Below are positions 22,299-33,655 of a stretch of 64,000 nt of DNA, in pieces. Each line of letters opens with the position of its first letter. The stretch's first letter is position 1. The notes beneath the pieces are model-generated. The model searched no databases. It was not told where the DNA came from and saw only the letters and a program-made list of their open reading frames with translations. Source of the DNA: Gnetum montanum (taxonomy: Eukaryota; Streptophyta; Gnetopsida; Gnetales; Gnetaceae); NCBI GenBank assembly GCA_015680685.1, contig MNCI01000808.1:210333-274332 (forward strand), written 5' to 3'. Made by a program: the position numbers and the translations under genes.

Positions 22299-23010
22299 TT
22301 AAGCATCTAGCTCATCCTTGAGCACTTCATCTATGTCCAACAACATATCTGCTGTTTCATCGTTATGCTCCTCAACTTCAGCTTCTTTATTATCCTCATT
22401 GTTATCTATACAAACAAAATACTGGTAATTATAAAATATAATTTAGTACATTAATAATAAATATGATATATCATTCAATATCATGATGATCAAAAATTTG
22501 GGGGTAAGTGTTAAGAATAAACTCATTGTTCTCCCAAGTTTGTTGATCATAATTTGACCATTGAACAAGAACTTTGCTGATAGTTTTATTTCATGGCTTC
22601 TTAGTTTAATGGTTCTTAATTGCAATGGGTTTAACTTCAAAGCTGACATTGGATGTCAATGGTAAAGTATTACAATCTAGCACAGATGGCACATCATTTG
22701 CATGCAATTTCTTTAATAAGCATACATGGAAAACTGGGTGAATTCTTAAAGTTGCTAGAAGATTTAACTGATATAACACTTTGCCAATTATTTTGGAAAT
22801 TTTAAAGGGTCCGCAATATTTGGGTGCTAATTTCATATATCTTCCAAGTTTAAGAGAACTTTTGATGGGTTTTACTCTTAGTAATACTTGATCTCCCACT
22901 TGGAATTTTTTCTTAAGTCGATGTTGATTTGCATAACCCTTATGTTTATCTTGGGCAGTTTGTAAATTTTGTTTAACTCTTGTAATAATATTTTTCATTA
23001 TCTTCATTTC
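22299..23010 (-). pseudogene. chromovirus G2 integrase C-terminus with chromodomain
   Basis: ORF 22606-23007 has the integrase C-terminal GPY/F module: KKKFQVGDQVLLRVKPIKS, LAPKYCGPFKISKIIGKV, then a YQLNLLATLRIHPVFHV block. In the same frame, after two stops, 22480-22590 encodes a chromodomain core (KVLVQWSNYDQQTWENNEF then FILNTYPQIF) with the conserved Trp residues. Chromodomains direct insertion by binding histone marks. The protein ends in an acidic tail (DIDEVLKDELDA) whose TAA abuts the polypurine tract. Confidence 0.8.
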
Positions 23011-23800
23011 TTCTTCCTTCTATTCTGCTCTTAAGGTTGGATCTGCCCAAGTTAGCAGTGTATGGTAGTTACATCCATATACTACTTCAAATGGTGTTCA
23101 ATGTATGAAACCTTCATAATTGTTATTATAGGAAAATTCTTCCAAGTGCAAATAATTCTCCCACATTTTTGATCTACTTCCAACATAGCTTTGTAGAATA
23201 TCTTCTAATATTTTATTCACACATTTAGTTTTCCCATCGGTATTTGGGTGATAAGTTTTATTAAATTTTAATTGGGTTCTAAGTTCTTTAAAGAAATTTT
23301 ACTAGAATTTAGATATGAACATGGGATCTTCATTTGAGTTGATAGATTTTGGACATACATGTAACTGAAACACTTCTTGTACAAATTTTTAGGCCACTTC
23401 TTCAGTTGTGTTTGTAGATTTCAAAGCTAGAAAATGTGTCATCTTTAATAAATGATCAACCACTATCAAGATTATGTCATCTCCGTTTTTGGTTGTTGGC
23501 AATCACACAATGAAATCCATGGTAACATCTTATCATTTCCAAGTTGGGACTTCTAAAGGTTGTAGTAATCCCCTAGGTTTCTTTTGTTTAGATTTTATTC
23601 TTTGGCATGTTAGAAAATTTTTAATGTACGAGGATACATCCTTCTTCATTCCAGGTCAGAAATAAGATTTTCGTATCATCATATAAGTCTTAATATAACT
23701 TGGGTGTCCTGCATATGGTACTTCATGTGCTTCATACAATAACCTTAATCTCCAACTTCCTTCTGGTATGCATACTCTTTGTCCTTTCATCAACAAACCA
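23011..23800 (-). pseudogene. chromovirus G2 integrase
   Basis: The reverse strand carries the HHCC zinc region (YEAHEVPYAGHPSYIKTY, about 23690-23745), then LTCQRIKSKQKKPRGLLQPL, the core block DFIVWLPTTKNGDDIILIVVD with the first catalytic Asp, a NEDPMFISKF block (the Asp of S-D-R-D changed to Glu) and YHPNTDGKTKCVNK, where the catalytic Glu is Lys. Stops are scattered. The order into the GPY/F module and chromodomain is normal. Confidence 0.75.
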
Positions 23801-23899
23801 TTAGAGGAAAGTTGATATCAAGGCTCAAAGAAAATAAGGGGTTATTACCACACCTATCATCAAGTTCCACATTCAACTAAGAGCATTAGCTACCACATT

Positions 23900-24345
23900 T
23901 TTCTTATTGAGGATATATTTTATTCAGCCAATAATTCTACCCATTACCTTTGACGAGTATTCAAAATAGGGTGTCTTTTCAAATATTCTAAACTTTTATG
24001 ATATATTCTGAGTAAAAACCTTTTTCCACAAAGATAATGTCTCCAAACTTTCAAAGCATGGACAATTATTAGCAATTCTAAATCATGGGTTGAGTAATTT
24101 ACCTTAGCTCCTCATAATTTACAAGATTCATAACATACCACTTTATCTTCTTGTGAAAGAACTACATCAATTCCTATTCCATAGGCATCCATGGATACTT
24201 CAAATGGTAATTCTTCATTCAAAATTCTTAGAATAGGTGCTGTTGTGAGAAGCATCTTTAATGTAAGGAAAGATTCCTTGCATTTTTCATCAAACTTAAA
24301 CACACATTTTTCTAGCAACAAGTCAGTCAGTGGGCCTACCAAGGT
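23900..24345 (-). pseudogene. chromovirus G2 RNase H
   Basis: Gypsy RNase H with FKFDEKCKESFLTLK, LPFEVSMDAYGIGIDVVLSQ and the following CYESCKL block (end of ORF 24112-24729), then a degraded C-terminal half to about 23940. It is close to the G1 copy at 15.0-15.4 kb. Confidence 0.75.
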
Positions 24346-25090
24346 AGAATAATATTTAATGAAACATCTATAAAAACTACGTAAACGTGAGAAACTATGA
24401 ACCACTATAACATCCTTTAATTTAGGCCAGTCCCAGATTGCACTAAATTTTGCTGAATCTACTTGCAATCCTTTCTTAGAAACTATATGGCCCAAGTATG
24501 AAATTTCTTCCTTAAAGAGTTTACATTTACTCAATTTAGCTTTTAACTGATAATCTTTAAGAATTTCCATTGTAATTTTTGAATGTTTGACATGTTCTTC
24601 TCTTGACTTAGAATAAACAAGTATATCATCCATAAATACTATAACAAATTGATCAAGATATTCATGAAAAATATTATTCATTAACACCATAAATGTTGCA
24701 GGTGCATTAGTTAATCCAAATGTCCTCACAAAAAATTCATATAATCCATACTTGGTTTTAAAAGCAATTTTCTAAATATCTTTCTCCTTAATCCTTATTT
24801 AGTGATAACCTGATTTTAAATCAATCTTTAAAAAAGAATATGTGCTCGTAAGTTGATGAAACAAATCATCGATCCTAGCCAAAGGATAAGTATTTTTAAT
24901 CATAAATTTATTCAATGTCCTATAATTGATGCATAATCTTAACATACCATCTTTCTTTTTAACGAATAAGACTGGTGGACCCCAAGGTGATACGCTAGGT
25001 CAAATTTTCTCTTCTTCCAATAATTGATCTAATTGTACTTTCAGTTCTCTTAATTTAGAAGAGGAAAATCTATAAGGGTCTTTTGAAATA
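24346..25090 (-). pseudogene. chromovirus G2 reverse transcriptase
   Basis: ORF 24112-24729 covers the second half of the palm, with [16 protein letters not shown], the catalytic [10 protein letters not shown] (MDD at 24625-24633) and thumb GHIVSKKGLQVDSAKF. The first half (about 24730-25080) is homologous to G1 but broken by stops. Confidence 0.8.
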
Positions 25091-25199
25091 TATTTTGTAT
25101 TAGGAAAAATATCAATAGCATGCTCAAGAGTTCTTTTTGAAGGAAGTTCTCTAGTTTCACCAAATACAGAATCTTTATATTCCTCAAGTTCTTTTGGAA

Positions 25200-25460
25200 T
25201 CTCAATACTTGAAGATCTCTAAGGTTGGGTTACTTTGATAACCAACATCATAGCACCCTTTTTACTAACCTTTTGGCTTGCTTAATGATTTTTGTATGAA
25301 TTTTCCTTACTGTTCCTACCCCCTTAGAATCCTAACTCCATTAATGGTTGGAACTTTTAAAATATGAGTTCCAAAGTGGATAGTAATATCAAATTTTTCT
25401 AGGAAAGACATTTCTAAAATTGCATCAACATCACCTAGTTTAAATTCAAAGAGGAGTTTT
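25200..25460 (-). pseudogene. chromovirus G2 protease end, 5'-truncated
   Basis: Homology to the G1 linker and protease C-terminal half runs to about 25460 and stops abruptly inside the protease, upstream of which unrelated AT-rich sequence begins. The active site, gag, PBS and 5' LTR are missing. Confidence 0.6.
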
Positions 25461-28400
25461 TGGATGGTAGATAACAATATGATAAAATTTCTAAGTACCT
25501 CCCATGATCAAAGATCATGTGGTTCATTAATTAATAGTTAAAATCCAAGATTTGAAATATCATTTTTAGTTATTTGAACACATAATAGTTGTGCAAGCCA
25601 ATGGAGTATTCTAATGGATCTTGATCCAATCATTTTTTTAGATATGAATTGGTTGCAATACATAAATTTTTGTTTTTTTATATGATTGGATCTATTGTTT
25701 GATATATTAATGTTAATATTACTTAGGGTTACTTCTAGACTATGCTTGTCAAATTTGGAATGTTGTTACCTAAACATATTCACAATTGGAAAATAATATT
25801 CAATATAAAAAACTATGAAAGAAATTTCATGAAATAAAATAAGGTAATAGGACTATTACCCAATGTAAAATAGAATTCTTATTACCACATATTCATTTAT
25901 ATCCTCCTTTATCATTTTATAAAATCCCAAGTTTGATTGGTCCATAAAATTAAAGACTATTTGAGAATTCATTTCAAGTATGATTGTGCAAATTGTGGCC
26001 TAAACATGGCCTGGTTTTAATCTCATGATAACCTCATAGTGAATTTTTGGNGCCTGGTTTTAATCTCATGATAACCTCATAGTGAATTTTTGGTTCTCTC
26101 TAAGCAAATTATGACTTATAATCTAGACCATGGCCCATGATTTTTCTAACTCAATTCAAACTGTAACTCATAACTTTATTAGTGGGTATTTTTAGTTTTT
26201 TTTTTGGCTGAGACTATGACCTCACATTGATTACCACAACCTACACATGACTGGTGGTAACTATTGTGATTTACACATTGATTCATAGTGATGAGAACAT
26301 CATCCTACCTTCTTCATGTTTTTATCATCCTCAATGTATCAACAAAGTCTTGAGAGTACGTACTCATGTTTGGGAGTTTTCTTGGAGTAATTTGCATTTT
26401 TCTTGACATAGGAAAGTAGGTACAAAAGGACTACAAGTCATAGTCAAGCATAGCTTGGAATTTTGAGCTACTACAAGTTGCAATTAACCACAATTAGTTG
26501 TGAATAAGAGTTCTTTATGTTTTTGAAGTTAGGTGATAAGTTGGAGGTTCCTATGAATCAAGAGAAGGTCACAAGAAGTTGTAGTCTAGAGAATGCAAGT
26601 TGTAGGAGGTTTCAATCAGTAGAGGAATAGAGGGAAAACACTCCAATCTTTAATAGTATCAACATGTTATAGGTTTTAAGGTAAGAAGTGTGAGGTGGGT
26701 ATGGTTACAGCCACTCATGATTTGACAAAAAGTGATTTTTCAATAACATTGCACATTTTAAATGGAAAACCAATGATCAGAGAAGACTAATGGTTACTCT
26801 AGTAATTATAAAAGAATATGTATGGAGAAGACAGGGTAATAGAGCCAAGTAATAGAACCTAAGGTAAGAAAGAGAGATGAGAAGAAAGAGTCAGAGCACA
26901 TAAAAGAGGTTAAGAGTATCTATTATGTGTTATATTATCTTGATCTTTATGTTCCATGTGAGTAATTGAGAGATTGAGAGAAGACATGTATAGATACCAA
27001 GATCTTTGGAAGGGTTTAAGTTAAGTTTGAATTCTAATTGATATTATACTTTCCATTTTGAAAATAGAATAATAGAAGAAACCCCTCTTCATTTTCTTGT
27101 ATTTTTATTTTTTAAGCTAAATTTCTTAAAAATGTTTATGGAATGAGTTCTTTTGAGGTTTTTTGAGGTAGATCTATATCATGCAATTACCTCATGATTA
27201 GTCAAAATTAGTGACTATGTTTAAGCAACACTTCAAATTGATGAACAATAAATTTACTATTTCAGAAAAAAATTGTCAACATATCTTAGTTGACATAGTT
27301 TAGTAGACCAAGCCTATTATGCAACATTAAAGATGCATAGTTGTAACTCTCATTTTGACCTATAAATATGCCCACCTATCATATTGAATACATCATTTGA
27401 TCATTAGGTAGCTAGACCCTGTTAGTTAGTGAGTAATTGCAACATGGTTATGAGTCAACTGTACAAAGTCTGATTCATGAGGCCTTGTACCTAGATATAA
27501 TCCATGACTAGAAATAACATCAAAATTGATTTCATTCCATTGCAGCAGTTTAACTTAGAATAGAATTTTCTTTGCTATGTCATTTAATTTCTAATGCACT
27601 ATAGATTAATGTTTATATTTATATGTACATTAATGAGTTTCTGAAATGAGCACAATCAATTTCAAACATAAAAAAAATATTTGCTTGGTAATCCTCATAG
27701 TGAATGCATGAGTTCATGATATGTACAAGTTAGAAATCAGAAACCTATCACCCTTAAACTAGTTTTGGATTTATTTTATTTTTAATTAGATTAATTGTTA
27801 ATTTCTATATTTTTACTTAGTTTTATTAAATGTTGAATAACATTATGATCACACACCTCACCTTGCAAAAAACCATATGTGATAGAGCCATTACTAGTCT
27901 AAGTGGGAAGAAAAGGGTCCATAATCTCATGTTTAATTATCTAGGTACCATGCTAGTACTATTCCAATACTATGACATGGTCTCTTGTGCTACTTGTAGA
28001 TTATATGGTTAAGAATTGGAACTACTCTACTACTCATCATTGACGTCATTGCTTGAGACAGTGCTAGCAATCTAGATTACCTAAATCATAAATGATCTTT
28101 ATAAAAAGCATTAACTATATTTTAAAGAAATTTAATATTTTAAGTCTCATACATACATTATTAATTGAAACATTGTTTTTTCACATAGGACAAATAGGTC
28201 ACCTCATGATGAGAATATCAATGGAAATGATGACAAGATTCGTGTTAAAGAGAATTGGAATGAATCATTGCAAACAAGGGTCTCATGTGCTCATTTAAAT
28301 CCTTGCTATCCTGATTTTACATTTATCTTCTACCAAGATGAATATTTTAGGTTAAGGAACTTGTAGGGTAATATTATGTTACCATCCAATCAATCAACTT

Positions 28401-28720
28401 TATCAATACTTCAAGCTATTCTCCTAAGGTCTAGTCTTATCCATAGCTATAGAGATATCGTGTTACTAAAAACATGTCTAGAACATATGAATTGATGGAG
28501 ACCTGAGCTAAGAAATAAGTCATTATGAATTCTAGGTATGAACATGAAAAGGACAAAGACACAATTCCCTTGATATCACAATCTTGAAGAAAGAACATAG
28601 AATACTAGTCTAGGAGATTCAATTATTACCAATCTATCTCTTATCTTCATATATTTCATATTAAAAATCCAATCAATTGAAGACTACATTTAACAATCGT
28701 AAACAATCCTAGAGGGGATG
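25461..28720. other. 3.2-kb stretch without recognised genes
   Basis: AT-rich non-coding sequence. A 42-bp segment is duplicated exactly on both sides of the N at 26051 (26009-26050 and 26052-26093), which looks like an unmerged contig overlap. Small open frames at 27830-28012 and 28092-28298 have no domain support. Confidence 0.4.
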
Positions 28721-28721
28721 G

Positions 28722-29640
28722 AATGGATCCTAGAACACAAAGGGCCTCAAGGCCTAGGACTTCTAGTAGAACCAAAAATAATAAACTAAGGGATCATGGT
28801 AGAGACAAGAATGCCATGGAAGTTCTACTATTTCATCATCTTCATCATCTAGCTCTAACAAATGTGAACGTAAATTGGGAGACATGGTTCCATCAAGGAA
28901 TCAAAGAAAACCTATTGATCATCAAAGAAGAAATGAAAATGATTATGGTAGAAGAAAACACAATAGACATCCAAGTAGGAATCAAGATGAAGATAAAAAT
29001 AGATACCAAAGATAGGATATAAGGTACCCAAAAGAGTACAAATAAGACCATTATGATTGAGTAGATGAAAAAAAAAAGTATAACTACAACATGTCTAATG
29101 ATGAAAAATCCTTGTTAGCTACTAGAAGCATGATTCAGATTAGGGAGGCAATAAGCGTATGCCATAAGCATAAAAGGGAAACCCATATCAAATGACTTGA
29201 TATGAATAATCTTTCTAAATTTCAGAAAGGTTATAATTTTAATCTACAACATCATTTATGAGTCTTTCATGATGTTTGTGCCTTGTGAAAATTTGAAAGT
29301 AAGTGGAAAAAGCTTAAGTTCTTTCCCAAGATACTAATCAATGAATCCAAGAGTTAGTAAAATTTTTTGGAACCATATTCAATCCATTGATGGTTCATGA
29401 TGCTCAAGCTCTTTAATGATAAGTATTAGACCTACTCTAAAGTTTCCAATCTAAGAAAAAAACTCAAGGATGAAACCAAGGGAATTATAAATCTTTTTAT
29501 GTAACCTTGGGAAGATACTATTCTCTACTACACTAATTTCCAAGTCATGGATTTCTCAAAAAGAGTAGTTTTTTTATATTATAGATGGGTTTTTTTGGGA
29601 TCTATACCTAAGGAAGACTATCAAAATTGAGAATCCATCA
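28722..29640 (+). pseudogene. gag remnant (same family as 33.7-34.9 kb)
   Basis: Several frames together match the minus-strand gag at 33660-34850: an Arg/Asp-rich opening (MDPRTQRASR), a serine run, a basic stretch ending NRYQR, a block reading YNFNLQHHL then VFHDVCAL (about 29235-29285) and LGRYYSLLH near 29505. The partner copy reads GGYNSDPQNHLQSIHDVCAL and MGRYYALLHHCPSHYYS at the same places. No LTR or pol is attached, and the frame is heavily disrupted. Confidence 0.55.
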
Positions 29641-29946
29641 TATGAAGGGTAATTAACCAGGTGACAAAGGAAGAAGGAGAGCTTGCCTAAAAATGAGAGC
29701 ATAGAGAACTATAACTAAGATCTAACCCTTTGTAAAAAAAAGATCCATACTTGTGATTAAGAAGAAGAGGCACTGATTAATTAGATGATTTCATGCAAGA
29801 CCTTGCTGATGCAAAAATTCATCATTGAAATAGTGGAAAAGATCAATAAGATGTGGGACTTTAAGAATGAATGGTTTGAATCAACATTGAAAATTATAGA
29901 GAAGAAATAGAGCAAGCAAAGGTCAAAGACCAAGAAAAGAAAGAGA

Positions 29947-29985
29947 AAAAGGAAAAAGGAAAAAGGAAAAAGGAAAAAGAACTAA
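29947..29985. repeat. (GGAAAAA)n microsatellite
   Basis: About five copies of a 7-bp purine unit in a longer purine-rich tract. Confidence 0.85.
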
Positions 29986-31497
29986 ACACTTATTGTCAAA
30001 AAGAAAAAGTTAGAATAGTTAAAAATATTGCAAAATGAAATTCAAAAGAAGATAATAGATCTGACACATGTTAATATGAACATTTGAAGGATTTGTGCAT
30101 AGTTATGTTACATCTACAAGAGTTTGATGCTTATGATTTGAAAACAAAATTTGCAAAGAAGTAAATATGTATGAGATCGACTTATTCATATCACAATTAC
30201 AAGTAGTCTTATAACAAATAGTACTATCCAAGTGGGACTTCTCTTCAACCTTAAGACTATTATTAACAACAATGGGCAAACACATAGTTGTGAGAGATGC
30301 CATCATCAAGGCAACAGTACCCCTATTTCTAGTCAAACCCTTGTGGATACTACATGTAACAACATGTTTCTTATTGTTACATTTTAGCAACAAATGAAGT
30401 AGCACTTCATTCTTGGGTTTTCGATGGTTTGTATTAGTTCAACATTTTCATGAAAGGGGACTTTGTATTTCAAAATGATTCAAGGCTTATGATTAGAGAA
30501 AAAGAAATATTAGGCCCTAATCATTATTTTGAGTTTTCATTTCAATGATTTAAGCTCAAATTTTTGGCAAATGGGGTTCTAGAATTTAAGATTGAATATA
30601 AAAGCTTATGGATTGAAAGACCTTGTGCAAGCATGTAAAAGATGTTCAAGTTCTTATAATAGAGCTTATGGAATAGTAATGGAGCTTGAATTATTGGGTT
30701 TATTTATTTGCATGATTCCTATAACTTTTAGAAAATAACTACTCATGCAATGAGATTGAAAAAATATTGTTGCACTACATTCATGTGGAAGAAAGTTCTA
30801 AGTAAAGAAAGAATCTAGGAAAAGTCCTAGCAGAGAAGTTATAAAGCTTAAATTATTTGTGGTGAAGAGTTTTAAAAGATAAGTAAACAATCCCAAAATA
30901 TCCTACTCTATTAAGATTATGAAGTTTCAGAGTTAGCATTTTGAATTAACTCTTACATCAAACTAAGTAGCTATATTAGCTATCAAAGGTAGAGCTTAGA
31001 TAGGTCCTAAGTAACTCAAGCATACACTCTTTCTACCTGCTAGTTAAGGTGAGAACATTAGAGATGGAATTACAATGATTGAAGAATAGTTTCGATTTAA
31101 TATGGGATCAACACTAGAAAAAGTAGTTGAGTGCTAAGAGAAACTCTCACTTGAAGAAAAAGAAAATCAATCTGAATCCAAGAAGGGTTGGTTAAAGTAT
31201 ATTAATAAATTAGCTCGTACATGAAAAATTTAGTTAAAGGAAGAGCTTGAAAAATGGCCCTACTATTAGGAAATGAATTAAGTGAAAAAAAAAGAACATG
31301 AAAAATAGAACACATAGAATTTTCATGGTTTAGCAAGATCACCACTCATACACGGTCACACTAGAGTTTCATTATATATTTTGTAGATTATAACTATAAA
31401 AAAGTTTTAGAATGTTACATAAATATGCATCAAGAAATCATTCATAATCAAAATTGGCCTAGGACCTAATAATTTGGATCAGTCACCACATGACTCC
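29986..31497. other. unassigned; probably includes the copia 3' LTR
   Basis: No coding family is recognised. The right edge near 31498 is probably the start of a Ty1/copia LTR, because a polypurine-like tract adjoins it on the minus strand, but the other LTR end was not found. Confidence 0.3.
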
Positions 31498-31515
31498 AAT
31501 AATCTTCCACTTGGA
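31498..31515 (-). other. copia polypurine tract and LTR edge
   Basis: On the minus strand CCAAGTGGAAGATTATTGG resembles the very common plant copia tract CAAGTGGGAGATTG followed by an LTR start. It lies just downstream of the RNase H remnant. Confidence 0.5.
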
Positions 31516-31589
31516 GACTAATCTAAGAAAAAATCCTCTTGAAACCTTTCTTCTCCCACGTACACCATCAAATTCTAGTTTGGTTCCTC

Positions 31590-32256
31590 CTCATCACTAA
31601 TCATGGAGGCCTACTAAGGTTATGTAGAGCCTCAGCTTAGAAGTGGTGACCACCTTGGTTAACTTGTCTGTATGGTTCTTTGACCTAGGAATCTTACTCA
31701 ATAGTAATGTCCCATCATATATTAACCCATGGATATGATGACACCTCAACTAAATGTGTTTAGATCTAGAATAAAAAACTAGATTTCTAGCCAAATGTAT
31801 GGTATTTTAACTATCATTGAAAAGCTTACTATTGTCCTGTGTCTTACCCAACTCTCTTAGAAGATCCTTCAATTAAGATATAGCCATATATTTTGCTTCT
31901 ATTATTGAGAAAGCAACACTCTTCTAAAGTCAAGATAATCAACTCATAATAGTACTACCCACAGTGAAAATATAACCAATGGTGCTCTTCTTGCTATCCA
32001 AATCACCTTCCAAATATGCATTAGAAAAACCCTATAGAGTAATGTTTCTTCTTTTAAAACAAAGTGTCATACTTGAAGTTCCTTTCAGATATCTCAAGAG
32101 CCACTTTATAGCTTCCCAATGCTTCCTTCCTAGATTGAACATGAACATGCTAACAACTTCCACTACACATGCTATGTTAGGTCTAGTATAGATCATAGCA
32201 TACATCAAACTTCCAAATAAAAGGGAAGGAAAATAACATCCCTTCACCTTTTGACC
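31590..32256 (-). pseudogene. Ty1/copia RNase H and RT C-terminus
   Basis: ORF 32032-32262 carries the RT-RNase H junction (GSLMYAMIYTRPNIACVV, HWEAIKWLLRYLKGTSSM). The RNase H continues with GFSNAYLEGDLDSKKSTIGY and IFTVG, then, through stops, KSVAFSIIEAKYMAIS, LFNDS and KIPRSKNHTDKLTKVVTT. Three clustered stops (family W, R and Q) each fit one C-to-T or G-to-A change. This is the 3' end of a copia pol. Confidence 0.85.
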
Positions 32257-32606
32257 ATTCAACTTTTTTAATAGTCAACCCTTCAACTTCTATAATGGGA
32301 AACCTTTCAACTTCTATAATGGCTAACCCTTCAACTCTTGTAATGGTTGACACTTCAACTTCTATAATGGTTGACCCTTCAACTTTTATAACAGTTGATT
32401 GTTCAACTTCTATAATGGTTGACCCTTCAACTTTCGTAATGGTTGATCCTTCAACTTTTGTAACAGTTGACACTTTAACTTCTGTAATGGTCAACCCTTC
32501 AACTTTTGTAATGGTTGATCCTTCAACTTTCAAACCTTTAACTTCTAAGGAATGACTAATCCTTTAAGTTCTAGGAAATGAACCTTCAACTTTCAAGGAA
32601 TACAAA
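32240..32606. repeat. minisatellite, 24-bp unit
   Basis: At least eleven clean 24-bp units (CCTTCAACTTCTATAATGGT plus TGAC) from about 32256, then degenerate units to 32606. Since 24 is a multiple of three, several frames on both strands stay open as eight-residue repeats; these are not genes. The array lies between the two halves of the copia RT. Confidence 0.9.
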
Positions 32607-32835
32607 GGAATTACGGCAACCAAAAAATAGAATTTGGGTCAGCATTCAAGAAAGGAAATTTGACGTCTAACTACTTTAGATGCAAATCATTAGTAGCCAC
32701 AATACTCAACACTAATCTAATGGTAGTTAACTTTACTACATAAGAGAAAATCTCTATGTAGTCAATTCCTCTTTTCTATTGGAAACCCTTAACTACTAAC
32801 CTTGCATTGTATCTTTTGTTGTCATCATGTTGCTA
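32607..32835 (-). pseudogene. Ty1/copia RT N-terminal part
   Basis: The reverse strand reads YNARLVVKGFQ, then RGIDYIEIFSYVVKLTTIRL, VLSIVATNDLHLK and LDVKFPFLN, the start of a copia RT. The middle of the RT with the catalytic YVDD is absent and a 24-bp minisatellite stands in its place. Upstream of 32835 there is no integrase, so the element is truncated there. Confidence 0.8.
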
Positions 32836-33655
32836 CCAATTTGTAGCCATTTCAAAGCGAATTTGTAGCCATTTATCATAGCCAATTTTCAGCCCCATTC
32901 ATGGCCCAAAGATCCTATAAAAGCTAGCCTCCAAAACCATTTACAAGTTTACCAACTTTTGCCATATAAGCAATTTCAATTGAAAAATTTTGTTCCAAAA
33001 TTTTTAGCAACATTTTTCTCAATTCCAAACTTGGGGCATTATTATGCACTCAAGAGCTCTTATAAGTTTTCATACTTGCATTCTCTTGAACCCCAATGTG
33101 GAAGAATTGTAGCCTTAAGATTTGTGGATTTTGGGTGTCAACATTACACCTTTGGGATTTCCAAACCCTAATGTGAAGCAATCTAGCATCCAAATTTTCC
33201 ACTTTTCTCAATTCCAACAGTGACCCAACTTGTAGATTTGAGGTTGGAGTAGTGAAGGAAGGTTTGATAGCATTAGGAGTGGCTTAGCACCAAAATCATG
33301 GAGCAGATCACATCATCTTCAATAGGCTTTGAACTCTTGCATAAGCGAACACCTTTTTTGCTCATATAGGCACCATTTTTATACATTGCTTTAACTTATT
33401 CTTTATTCTTTCTGAAATTTATTTTAAGTTTTAAGTTTTATGTTTAAAAATAGATTTATTTTCTACGAATTATTCAGATCTATTTATATTCTGATGTTTC
33501 ACATTTCATAAGTCCTTGGTTGATCTACTAGATCAGCCAAGGTGCCTTAAATCTCATTTTTATCATGGAGGCCATGGGGATTTAGGGTTGAGAAATTGCT
33601 ACACTGAGGATCCTTGGTTTTTCTAGCAATTAAGGTTTTTGGTCATAACAATTTT
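32836..33655. other. unassigned stretch with a 29-bp palindrome
   Basis: No coding family. At 33514-33542 an imperfect palindrome has 14-bp arms (CCTTGGTTGATCTA and TAGATCAGCCAAGG, one mismatch) around a central C. Confidence 0.4.

Noticed and set aside
28722-29640. Endogenous pararetrovirus coat-protein region
   Set aside because: The collinear match to the gag behind the LTR and PBS at 34.9 kb shows it is an LTR-retrotransposon gag.
32183-32555. ORFs on both strands with eight-residue repeats (MVDPSTFI, KVEGSTIT)
   Set aside because: These are consequences of a 24-bp minisatellite whose period is a multiple of three.
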